Assembly (NCBI GenBank): GCA_032718475.1 | Contig: JAUCBJ010006959.1 | Location: forward strand, 26,140-90,139 | DNA length: 64,000 nucleotides | Source: Nemertoderma westbladi | Lineage: Eukaryota > Xenacoelomorpha > Nemertodermatida > Nemertodermatidae | Direction: 5' to 3' | Shown here: positions 23,552 through 33,024 of the stretch, in pieces | Numbering within the stretch: position 1 is the first letter of the stretch | Layout: each line of letters begins with the position of its first letter | The notes under the pieces: model-generated | The model's database searches: none | Told to the model about the DNA's origin: nothing | What the model saw: the letters and a program-made list of their open reading frames with translations, nothing else | Program-made: the position numbers and the translations under genes

Positions 23552-26500
23552 ATGGATAAACAATTGAAATGTCCATTTTGTCCTCTTCAAATTTCTAAAC
23601 GAAATTATTTAACACATGTGAAATCTCATTTTGAAGAATACAATTGTTTTAATTGTCGTGTGAAATGTTCACGTGAAGAAATATGTAAACGACATGAATC
23701 GACTACGGGATGTAAAGAAATGAAGTTTTGCGTGTATGAAAAAACTTGCCCTACTTGTAATAAAGAGTATTTATATGAGAATTACTTACGTCACGACTGT
23801 CACCAACGTTATTATCATGTTAGACCACCACCACCACAACGGAACCAAAACAATACTATGGTATCTAGAAAAAGACTGAAATCTGGTCAAGGTTCATCAA
23901 TTTTTAACATCGAACGAGCCGCACACGATAACCGTTTAGAAATCTATGTTTACAATCTTCCAGATGATGAAGATTTTCCTGATATTCATTCATCATTAAT
24001 TAAAATTCTACCTCACATCCAAACTTTATTATTAGGAAAACTTAGCGAAATGAATGTACTTAGACCCTGGCTAGGTGTGAATATACTCATGTATCGATCA
24101 CATTTTTCAGAGGGTGATCAAGAAGAAGCTTTCTATTTTAGTTCTTCAGGTGGTGCAGTTAATACCGTAGATTCACATGAAAGTTTTGACACATGGTTTG
24201 AGTATGTATTAGAAAAATTAATGCAAAAAATAGCCATGTTTAACACTCGTGGCTCAGGGTGGCGTGTTAAATCTTTATTAAGGGTTGAAATTAAAGTAGC
24301 TGAATCCAAGTGTAGGTCGTTACTATATAAAGGACATGGTTATATGGAGTTACCTAAGGCTCTATCAGGTAAAAATTGTACAATAAATATACAAACGGGT
24401 GATAATGACTGTTTCAAATGGGCAATTATAGCTACAAAATTTAGTAGCAAAGTGAAAGATCACAAATATCGTACTTCGTCATACAAAAATTATATGAGTC
24501 ATTTCATTTTTGACAACGGGAACAAAGATTATCCAACAGAATGGCAGCTTGCAATTAAACTTTTTGAAAAACAGAATTCATCATATATAATTAATTTATT
24601 ACTCTACAACAACAATCGAGTATCTATATTAAGACAGGCACCATTTAGTAAAATCACACCAGATAAAGAGTTATTGAATATATTACTTGTAAAAAATAAG
24701 AATACGAGTAAACAATCACATTATGTTTGCATAACTAACTTGAATCGTTTGATGAATACAAGAGGTAAGCATATTGGATGTAGGAAATATTGTGAACGGT
24801 GTTTGGCACCTTTCTACACCAATGATGTTCTAGAACGTCACCGTCTTGTTTGTTATCGAGGAAAAAGTCAAGTTGAGAAGCTACCATCTGAAAAAAGAAC
24901 TCACATTAGCTTTAGAAATTTAGACAGAACATTACCAGCATTGTTTGTAATATATTTTGACATAGAATCTATTTTGGAGCCAGCCACCAACAGTAAATTT
25001 ATTCAGAATCATATTCCTTGCGCTGTAAGTTATTTAATTGTTCCTAGTGCCGAATTAATCAATCCACCAAAATTTTATTTGAAGACCTTTACAAAAACAA
25101 TCGACAACAACTGTATTCAAGACTTTTTAGACTCTGTATATAATGACATCACCCAATTATATAAGTGGTCGGAAGACCACACAAGAGAGAGAATGATACT
25201 TAATGATGCAGATAAGTTAAGTTTTTGGAAAGCTAAAACTTGCTTTTATTGCAATGTTTTATTTAAGGATAAGTCTGAGAAAAACAAACATCACTCACAT
25301 ATTACTGGTAACTATATAGCAGCCGCTTGTAACGCGTGTAACCGCTCTTTATCGTTGAAACGACACATGTATATACTCGCTGCACACAACAGCAATCACT
25401 ACGATTTGCATTTTCTTTTGCAAGTTGGTTTTACCAACAATAAATATTCCGATTGGAATATAAAGGTGATCCCTAAAAATTCTGAAAGGTATATTTCACT
25501 AAGCATGCATATACCGGTGAAAGACTCAAAAACAAAGCTTGAGCTACGTGTCTTAGACACATATCAATTTTTATCCTTTTCCCTAAGTACTTTAGTTGAT
25601 TGTTCAACAAAGGATATAGACAGCGAGGATATAACATCAGTTCTACCAATTACTGAACAGCAAATGAAATATTTTTATCCAAATTTAAATAATGCAACAA
25701 TTAAACGAAAAGGTATATTTCCCTACGAGTACCTGACAGATTTAAATAAATTCAATGATTCGAAATTACCATCAATAGACAAATTTTATAGTAAATTAAC
25801 ACAAAATACCTGTACACCCGAGGAATATAGTTTCGCCAACGCATCATGGAGTCAGTTTGACTGTGTGAATCTCAAGGATTATCTTTTAGCATACTTAAAA
25901 CTCAATGTTTGTCTCCTCGCTGATATATTTGAGAACTTTAGGAGAGTGTGTAGACAAAACTACGAATTAGAAGTAGTTTATTATTGCAGTATCGCAGCTT
26001 TCACTTATGATTGCGCCCTGAAATACAATAAATGTAAGTTAACATTAATAAAAGATTACCAAACATATAGAGATTTTGAAGCATCTATTAGAGGAGGGGT
26101 TTCATTCTGTCGAAAGCATTACATAGAATCAAATATACCAGATACTGATAATTATGATCCAAGCAAGGAAGAGTGTCATATTTTTAATATAGATTTTAAT
26201 TCCTTGTATTCTGGTAATTTAAGTAAAAAGCTACCTGTTTCAGGGTTTGAACAAGTCAACGTTACATATTTAGAGAATGCTGCTCCAGAAGAACTGATAA
26301 AATATTTGTCAAATCTTGATACTGAAGGGGATATTGGGTTTTTCTTAATTTGCGATTTGAAATATCCCAAAGATATTCATGATTGTACATTAGAACTACC
26401 CTTAGCTCCAGAACATTTAAGTATAAATGAGACAATGCTTTCACCATATATGAGGGAACAATATAACAATGTTTGTAAACAAAGAGGTACTAATAGCAAG

Positions 26501-27575
26501 TATAAGATGTGTGCTCCAAAACTTGTTGACACAATTCGATAAGGAATTATATCATGTAAATTTAAAACTGTTAAAATTTTATATAAAACAAGGTTTAATT
26601 GTTACTAAGCTCCATAAATTATATTCTTTCCATCAAGACTTTGTATTTAAACACTATATAGATTTTAATATTAATCAAAGACGTTTAGCAAAAACGTATA
26701 TTGAAACAGCTGTCGCAAAGCTTTTGAATAATTCGTTATTTGGAAAAACGATAGAGAGGATACGGGACCGATGCAACTTTCGTATCGCGAATAGTAAAGA
26801 GAAGTGCGATTTGTTGGTCAAACGTATAAATCACGAAAATTTCATGATTTATAACGATTCCTTATCGGGACATTTATTAGTGAAAGACTCTGTAACTCTC
26901 GATAAACCGGTCTATGTAGGTAGTACTGTCTTGGACTTGGCTAAATTGGATATGTATGAGTTGTATTACGATAAATTGCTACCTATTGAGAAAGAATTAA
27001 ACTGCCGTATTGAAATTGTAGCGTCAGATACGGACTCTTTGATAGGTTGTTACTATAATACATCGCAGAGTAATTTCTTAAAAGCATTAATTAAAAATAA
27101 TATTTTAGATACATCCAATTACCCCAAGGATCACCCTCTCTACAGCGATAAAAATAAATCCAAGCTCTATTACTGTAAAGACGAACTAGCCTCACGTGAA
27201 ATTAAACAAGCAGTATTTTTAAGACCAAAGTTATATTCAATTTTGGAATGGAATAATAAAAATATTCATAGAGCAAAAGGTATTACAAGAGCGGTCGTGG
27301 ATAAAAATATTTGCCACGAAGATTACGTAAGAGCATATTACGATAACTTAGAAATTTCAAAAGAAACGATTCAATTTCAGAGCAAATTACACAAAGTGTA
27401 TACTATAGCACGTGATAAGTTTGCTCTCAGCGCATTTGACGATAAACTTTATTGGATTAATAAAAATCATTCGCTTCCCTGGGGTCACTATCGAACAAAG
27501 GTCGAAAAACCGATAAAGAAAAACAATATACCTATTTATCGGGAACCAAACAATGAACTATCAGATAGTCAATAA
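23552..27575 (+). pseudogene. protein-primed family B DNA polymerase, frameshifted
   Basis: Replicative polymerase of the element, about 1,340 residues over two frames. The first frame runs 23552-26542 and the second is open from before 26469 to 27575. Homology passes from one to the other near 26520-26545, consistent with loss or gain of one or two bases. The N-terminus carries C2H2-type fingers (C7, C10, H22, H26; C32, C35, H48, C54), and a further cysteine/histidine cluster lies near residue 570 (CFYCNVLF ... ACNACN). Exonuclease motif I is FDIES (D470, E472). Motif II is NSNHYDLHF. In motif III the usual aspartate is N785 (YLKLNVCLLADIF). Palm motif A is DFNSLY (D881). The second frame carries NNSLFGKT (about 26724) and the catalytic SDTDS (27024-27038). 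The frameshift separates motif A from the DTD motif, so a full enzyme is not made unless the shift is bypassed. Confidence 0.93.
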
Positions 27576-28098
27576 GAATGTAAGTTGTCAGCAAGTGTCA
27601 GCGATAAATTTTAAAGAATTAAAAAATCAATTATCAGGTAAACACATACTCAAACCAAATCAGTTTATATATAAGATATTTGGTGCCACATTATTAATAT
27701 TTAAAAATGGTCGTATTACATTATTAGGCAGTAAGTATAATTTCCAAAAAGTAAAAAAGCATATATTTGATAAAACTAGTATTAATTTGATTTTAAAATC
27801 TGTTAATTTATGTACTTATATTTTTAGTATTAAGTCTGTAGTCTATAGGTTATTGATAAACAATACCGGGTTTTATGTTGTCTTTGATAATGTGCAACTT
27901 CAAGTTATATATGAACCTGAAATTTTTAATAATTGCAAAATAAGAATAAATAATACCGTAGTCATTTGTTGTTTTCATACTGGTAAATGTACTTTAATGT
28001 GTTCACCTAGCAAATTTCATATTTATTACCCTATATTTAGTAAACTTGTTAATTATTTATTAATGTTTGGTGTTGTGACTTTAGGTGTTGGTGATTAG
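27553..28098 (+). CDS. TATA-binding-protein-like protein (two TBP repeats)
   Basis: A 181-aa protein whose ATG lies 23 bp inside the 3' end of the polymerase gene, in another frame. It has the two-fold repeat layout of the TBP core. Repeat 1 (about residues 1-75) contains NQFIYKI then LLIFKNGRITLLGSK (47-61). Repeat 2 (about 83-168) contains YEPEIF (120-125) then CCFHTGKCTLMCSPSK (139-154). In cellular TBP the matching places are the phenylalanines that wedge into the TATA minor groove; equivalents F38, F50, F125 and F141 are all present. The loop between F38 and F50 is shorter than in TBP, and overall similarity is low. There is no N-terminal extension. It may direct transcription of the element's own genes or compete with host TBP. 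I do not know TBP as part of the standard Polinton gene set. By-eye assignment. Confidence 0.75.
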   Translation: MNYQIVNKNVSCQQVSAINFKELKNQLSGKHILKPNQFIYKIFGATLLIFKNGRITLLGSKYNFQKVKKHIFDKTSINLILKSVNLCTYIFSIKSVVYRLLINNTGFYVVFDNVQLQVIYEPEIFNNCKIRINNTVVICCFHTGKCTLMCSPSKFHIYYPIFSKLVNYLLMFGVVTLGVGD

Positions 28099-29520
28099 AA
28101 GGTGAAAATTAAACATTATTATTTTTCAATCAATCAATCAATCGGTAGTTAGGGAAAACTAACCTCGTTTGAATAAGCATGACTCTCACGGGTTGACTGC
28201 GTGCCTAGCTGCGTAGCTGGCTGCGTGCCGCGAGGCTGACTACATGACCGACCGCGAGGCTGCTGCGCGCTGCGAGGCTGGCTGCGAGGTTGCTACGTGC
28301 CGCGAGGCTGGCTGCGAGGCTGGCTGGATGCGAGGCTGCCGCGTGCCGCGAGGCTGGCTGCGAGGCTGGCTGGATGCGAGGCTGGCAGCGATGCTGCTCT
28401 GACTGCGTGGTTGACCGCATCCCATGACTGTGTACACATCTGATTATATCCGGCTCATGATATTGTATACAATGACTTAGTTTGTTACTGCGGGTGCTGT
28501 TACATTAATACTGTGGTACCGGTACCGTACTGCAGTACAATGCTAATTAAAGGAAATCAGTATGCTCTATCTGACAACGTAGTTACATCAAGAACAGCGA
28601 CAGTACTGCAGTACTGTATTGTTTAGGTAGGTGATCTAATCCCTATATGTGAGACTCCTGCATGTAATCTAGGTTATGACAGCAGTAGGCCTATGCTAAT
28701 CAAGGTTCGGGTAGACAGCAGTATCCTTATAGGTGAAAAAAAACAAATGCTATTGCATCAGATTACTGCTGTACTGATAAAGTGGATGACAGTTGTGGAT
28801 AGGAGCTGTGAGGTTGACCGCATCCTCGCAACGTGGCTGACTGCGTACACATCTGATTGTAACTAGCTCACGATATTGTATACATTAGCCTAGTTTGTTA
28901 CTGCAGGTACTGTTACATTAATACTGCAGTACAATGCTAATAAAACGAAATCAGTATGCTTTATCTGATTATGATGTTACATCAAGAACAGCGACAGTAC
29001 AGCAGTACTGTATTGTTTGAATAGGTGATCTAATCCCTATATGTGAGACCCCTGCATGCATCAGATTACTGCTGTACCGATACCACTAGACAGAAACTAC
29101 AGTGTTGGAAGAGTAAAACACTACCGGTACTGATAAAGTGGATGACAGTTGTAGATAGGCCTATAATTTATCAGTACCGGTACCAACAGGTTATCATTAC
29201 ACCCTATACAGATTATGTTGCATTTTCTGACTAATATTACTAGTCAACTACTGTATGTGTTATTAGTTTGCGATGTATAGGCTGTTTCACAATACCAGTA
29301 CATCTATATTAGAACGATATCGAGAATACTTACTGTACATGTTACGTCTACGTCATATTGTTAAATGTGCATGGTTAACCTACCGCGATTGACTCTTTTA
29401 GAGAACTTGTTGTAAAAAAAATTATATTTTATTATATTTTTATATTAACATCACGATCATCACCAAAATAAAATTATATTATCCCATCACATTACATTAC
29501 ATTATATGCTTAGAGTAAAC
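28099..29520. other. repeat-rich gap between the two convergent gene blocks of the Polinton
   Basis: No supported gene in 1.4 kb. Contents in order: an (aatc)n microsatellite at 28126-28142; a GC-rich minisatellite at 28190-28425; two diverged copies of a roughly 230-bp segment (about 28435-28680 and 28850-29060, sharing acatcaagaacagcgacagt and gatctaatccctatatgtga); and a further pair around gataaagtggatgacagttg (28778 and 29128). Polyadenylation signals for both convergent blocks would be expected here, but I see no clear paired terminator. Its composition differs sharply from the AT-rich genes either side, suggesting later insertion or expansion. Confidence 0.7.
28190..28425. repeat. GC-rich minisatellite within the Polinton
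   Basis: Repeats of short words such as gcgaggctggct and gctgcgtgccgcgaggctgg with irregular period. Open frames across it on the minus strand give only A/S/R/Q-rich repeats and are not called as genes. Confidence 0.85.
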
Positions 29521-30114
29521 CTACAGTACATCTTCCACCGCAGTTATTTCTTTCTGTTTATCATCATCATCATCAGCCGCAGTTAAACGCTTTCTCAAGA
29601 AAAAGTGTAGAGCCTCAAACCAACCAACACGTTTTGCTGAGCAGTATCGCAGACAGTTATCCCTTATGTTTAAGTGGAACGCGCATACTGTAGTGATTCG
29701 GTCGTGAAATCGACAAGGTGTTAAATAATCGTGATATTGCTTATATATTCCCAATTTCTCCACCGAATTTGGTTCGAGAACATCGAGTTGGGAAACTAAT
29801 ATTGCCCGCTTCATCAACCCAAATACATGAATGTTTTTTTTATATTTTAAATGTCTCTTCATATATTTTATAAAGTCATCTTGAGAAATGTCCCCATAGT
29901 CCCAGGGCAAGTGAGAAGTCATATCTCGTAAATTGTTTACGTGAGCTGCATCTAAAGCTGATAACTTAATATTAGACGGGCCTTTAATTAAAAACGACTT
30001 TACATTAGTTTTGGTGTAATTAGAATCGTATATTGCAAATTCTTTAAATACTACCGGATACTCCTTATTGTCTATCTTATAATATTGAAAATCAACAAAA
30101 ATAATATTATCCAT
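29521..30114 (-). CDS. 197-aa protein, possible degenerate RNase H-fold (DEDD-type) exonuclease
   Basis: Last gene of the minus-strand block, 31 bp after the protease. The start MDNIIFVDFQYY followed by VVFKEFAIYD is laid out like the first strands of a DnaQ-like exonuclease, where a DxE motif is expected. Here the pattern is D-F-Q (D8, Q10), so a key acidic residue would be missing. The middle (LPWDYGDI) and a Cys/His-containing region (PCRFHDRITTVCAFH) are compatible with proteins of this type found near mobile elements, but my match is weak. The C-terminus ends in an acidic run (AADDDDDKQKE). It is intact and compactly placed, so it is probably a real gene; function uncertain. Confidence 0.6.
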   Translation of the reverse strand: MDNIIFVDFQYYKIDNKEYPVVFKEFAIYDSNYTKTNVKSFLIKGPSNIKLSALDAAHVNNLRDMTSHLPWDYGDISQDDFIKYMKRHLKYKKNIHVFGLMKRAILVSQLDVLEPNSVEKLGIYKQYHDYLTPCRFHDRITTVCAFHLNIRDNCLRYCSAKRVGWFEALHFFLRKRLTAADDDDDKQKEITAVEDVL

Positions 30115-30145
30115 TTTATCTGATAAACAAAAGTTAAATAATTAA

Positions 30146-30598
30146 TTACAAAGTTTGTTGGTTTAATTTATAATAATTAACAAGCCATTTATATAATATA
30201 ATTTCATTGATTTCCACATTATTTGTAAACGCTCTCATTGGATAGATTGTGTGAATTCGATTTACCAAATAATAGAGACAGTACAGACCGCATGTGGTCC
30301 TCCTGGGGTCTTGAAATTGTTTGCGTGTAGTACGCCACCTTGCGGAATTTTTCTCAAGCCATTTTTCGATGCATCTGTTTGGATATTTTGGTCCAAACGA
30401 GTCAAATACTTCGGCCTCATTATCTCGTATATATATCGCGATCCAATGAATCCCAGGCAGATGCTGTTTATCAGTATATACTATCAAACCATAATCCTGC
30501 TGCTTATTATTATCTAATTTAGGTAATTTATTAGCTGGAAACGCGCCCAAATAGTGACCACCCACTGGAAACATATCAAGGTCCTCTGTAGATAACAT
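30146..30598 (-). CDS. adenain-type cysteine protease (maturation protease)
   Basis: A 150-aa protein with the catalytic order of the adenovirus-type (C5) and Ulp1-like proteases: H51 in GIHWIAIY, D66 in EVFDSFG, a glutamine (Q94 or Q96) in KQFQDP and the nucleophile C103 in TTCGLYCLYYL. In Polintons this protease is thought to cleave capsid and core proteins at glycine-glycine sites. Candidate substrates with GG motifs are encoded nearby at 31617 and 35454. The ATG at 30598 is 2 bp after the stop of the major capsid frame, so both are probably expressed together. Length and active site are intact. Confidence 0.9.
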   Translation of the reverse strand: MLSTEDLDMFPVGGHYLGAFPANKLPKLDNNKQQDYGLIVYTDKQHLPGIHWIAIYIRDNEAEVFDSFGPKYPNRCIEKWLEKNSARWRTTRKQFQDPRRTTCGLYCLYYLVNRIHTIYPMRAFTNNVEINEIILYKWLVNYYKLNQQTL

Positions 30599-30600
30599 AC

Positions 30601-31614
30601 TTAATCGATATGTATTTCTTTCCTGCTATTTAAACTTAATGATTGATCATAAATATTAAAAACGATTACATTTATGGTTTCAACCAACGGTTCAGCAAAT
30701 CTTAATTTTAATTGACCGTTAGTATATATCGACGGTTGCGGATCTCTAACATAGCCGTCGGCGGTTAGGTCCCAGGATAGGATGGGGCAATTACCTAAGT
30801 AGGTTTCATGGTCTATATTATTACCCCCATAACCGTTAATATATGTATTAATGTTCTTCATTAATTGAGTATACTCAAAAATATATGTTCCATCTGTAAA
30901 ATTAGGTTCGTATATTACACCCCCAACTGGAAGACCGTCTACAATCAGTTCTGCGCGTCTAAGGTTAAAATGTTCAAATTTCAAGGGATTGCTAATTAAT
31001 TCTCCCGAATAAGCGTTATTTGTTATGAAGCCAATAATAACTAATTTGGGTTTTTTACCATCAAATATGTTTGTTTGAGTGTAATTTGTGGTTTGAGCTG
31101 GAATAGTAAATGTAGTCACCTCTTTCTTTTGAAATTGATATTCAATATCGTAGATTCAATATCAAATAGGATGCGCGCTGGGATCAATTTCATTTCCGTG
31201 TTCTGATAAAGGTTGATGAAAACCACCCGCACCCAGTAGCCCATTTTTATCCTCGTAAGTTGTAAATAATAAATTGGATAAGTACGACTTGTAGAAATAA
31301 TGGTTATTGCTATTTTCAACCTGCTTCTCATTAAGGTCTATTTTAATATCACTCCACATAGTTTCAGCTGGGTAATTCAGCATATAAATATGGGAGTTTT
31401 CAAGTCGTCTATCCCAACGTACTGTACATTTTGTAATTAATAACGCGTCTTGCAGTTTCGTATAGAATTCATTGGATCTGGGTACAAGGAAGGTGACCTC
31501 CCTAGATTCGCTTCTGAGATTAGATACAGGGTAAATTGTTTCATAATGTTTTGCTTTAAATTCAGTCTGTATTGGCTGTGTAGAAAATAAATCTAATTCC
31601 TTAATAATTGACAT
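30601..31614 (-). pseudogene. major capsid protein (double jelly-roll type), broken in the middle
   Basis: Two frames together look like the Polinton major capsid protein. The N-terminal part (31614-31162, 150 aa) starts MSIIKELDLFSTQPIQTEF and includes the first jelly-roll region. The C-terminal part is open from 31155 to 30601 and covers the second jelly roll (TNIFDGKKPKLVIIGF, NFTDGTYIFEY, a late VETINVIVFNIYDQ). The first frame ends in TGA at 31162-31164, right where the second begins. The two parts add to about 335 residues, roughly 100 fewer than I expect for this family, and the connecting strands seem absent. This indicates an internal deletion with a frame change, not a simple point frameshift. 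The upstream neighbour ends at 31617 and the protease starts at 30598, so the order is normal. Confidence 0.85.
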
Positions 31615-31616
31615 TA

Positions 31617-32177
31617 TTAAAAAATACTTTTTTCGCAGTGTTTCAGTTTGCCTTTTATATTTCTCTTTTTACTACGTCGATGATGTATGTTCATAGACAT
31701 TGGTCTAGCGGGTCGCTTTAAATCTCTATAAACTTTTTCTACAACCGACCTTGTTGATGGTTTCATTTTATTTAATGCTTTATTAATAACCGTATTAGCC
31801 TGCTGATGTAAGACCCGCTTACCTTTTGGTATTACGTGTTGTCTCATAAATTTTGTGGTAAATGGTAAAGCTTTTTGTAAAACTTTTTTAGCTAATGGTT
31901 TACCAAATTTTTTCAATGTCGATAAGGCGTCTGTAAATATACCTTCTCCGTGTTGATTTGCCCGCATACCTCTACGATAACGCTGAAAACGACGTTGTTT
32001 TAAGTTTGGACCAAATGCACCAATTTGTTGACCGTAAGGGTCAATATATGAACCACCACGAAAAACAGGAACTTGCGTCGAGCCTCTGGTACTTCTTCCG
32101 CCTTTAAAAACAGCAAGATTAGAGTCTGATCCCCCATATTGAGGTTTACTGTATCTTTGAAATAAATCAGAATCCAT
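31617..32177 (-). CDS. basic GG-motif protein, likely virion core/precursor protein
   Basis: A 186-aa strongly basic protein (many K/R, few acidic residues) with glycine-glycine motifs in its first third (PQYGGSD, VFKGGRST, VFRGGSY) and GEGIF near residue 78. A basic helix-rich C-terminal half contains RRSKKRN. Such features fit a DNA-condensing or capsid-lining protein processed by the adenain-type protease, comparable in kind to adenovirus core precursors. The gene overlaps the preceding minor-capsid-type gene by 11 bp and its stop is 2 bp before the capsid ATG, so it is embedded in the structural gene cluster. The role is inferred from composition and position. Confidence 0.75.
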   Translation of the reverse strand: MDSDLFQRYSKPQYGGSDSNLAVFKGGRSTRGSTQVPVFRGGSYIDPYGQQIGAFGPNLKQRRFQRYRRGMRANQHGEGIFTDALSTLKKFGKPLAKKVLQKALPFTTKFMRQHVIPKGKRVLHQQANTVINKALNKMKPSTRSVVEKVYRDLKRPARPMSMNIHHRRSKKRNIKGKLKHCEKSIF

Positions 32178-33024
32178 TTGAATTTATTCGTTTAAAGTGT
32201 AAGGTAATACAAGTTGTCCCGTATTCAAAATTCAAATCTTTTCCTTCTTTGTCTGTTATTTCAATATGAATGTATGTTATCTTATATGATTTTTTTACAG
32301 GGATATAATGAATTGTATCCTTGACAAATTCTTTATTTATTACGCTACCATATTTCACATCATCAGGTATCGCAACACGACGAAGTAAAGCTAAACCAAA
32401 GTCGTTAATATATTGATTTTCAATTATATTAGTAGTCACGTACATGTTCGATTTAGGTTCTGGAATAGAGTTGGGCGGTTGAGGGCATAAAAATACCATC
32501 TGGTAAGCTTTTTCTCCATTTCCGATAACCTTTATTAAATAACCCTTTATATTATTTTTCGTCTTCAAAATAATTTTAAAATTTGGATTTAAATTCGCAC
32601 CGAGATTATTTTCAGTAATTCCAAAATAATAGGCTAATTGTTGGCCTATAAATAACTCTCGCACAGTTTTCCCTAAAATAAATTGCAATCTATTTTGCTG
32701 AGTATTTTCAACTATTTGTAATTTATCTTTCAATGTCCCCGTGTTAAAATAATCTATAATGTCATTGATACTGTAGAATAAACCAGATGGAAGTGTATCC
32801 TCAAAAATTTTTTTCCCTTTTTTTAATAAAATAACATTCTCTACATTGTTATACATGGACGGCAACGTTGCTAAGTAAAATATACTTTTTATACCTACCA
32901 CCCAGTTTTCGTTTGGATTTATAGGTAAGGCACCGTGGAAATTTATCTGATAATTACTAGCGCTATTGCGGGGAAAATCAATTGGACATGAGTTACTCGG
33001 CAGCCTTACGTAGAACTCATCCAT
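32167..33024 (-). CDS. minor capsid (penton-type) protein, paralogue B
   Basis: About 285 aa. I choose the ATG at 33024 (MDEFYVRLPSNS); the frame also extends to a GTG at 33033. The gene overlaps the end of the upstream gene by 8 bp (ATGGATGA). Layout: an N-terminal segment FYVRLPSNS then a strand-rich region with WVVGIKSIFY, a central LPSGLFYSINDIIDYF, and a C-terminal domain with IHIEITDKEG and GTTCITLHFKR. The same landmarks occur in the upstream protein (33017-33889), so the two arose by duplication. Penton-type minor capsid proteins of Polintons occupy this genomic place next to the major capsid gene. Which of the pair is the true vertex protein cannot be settled here. Confidence 0.7.
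   Translation of the reverse strand: MDEFYVRLPSNSCPIDFPRNSASNYQINFHGALPINPNENWVVGIKSIFYLATLPSMYNNVENVILLKKGKKIFEDTLPSGLFYSINDIIDYFNTGTLKDKLQIVENTQQNRLQFILGKTVRELFIGQQLAYYFGITENNLGANLNPNFKIILKTKNNIKGYLIKVIGNGEKAYQMVFLCPQPPNSIPEPKSNMYVTTNIIENQYINDFGLALLRRVAIPDDVKYGSVINKEFVKDTIHYIPVKKSYKITYIHIEITDKEGKDLNFEYGTTCITLHFKRINSNGF

Noticed and set aside
28205-28437. Minus-strand frames rich in A, S, R and Q
   Set aside because: They are translations of the GC-rich minisatellite, and overlapping frames give equivalent low-complexity peptides.
30251-30522. Plus-strand frames opposite the protease gene
   Set aside because: Antisense shadows of a well-supported protease with all catalytic residues.
31116-31331. 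71-codon minus-strand frame across the capsid break
   Set aside because: Its sequence has no capsid similarity except at the overlap; it is the third frame across the deletion point.
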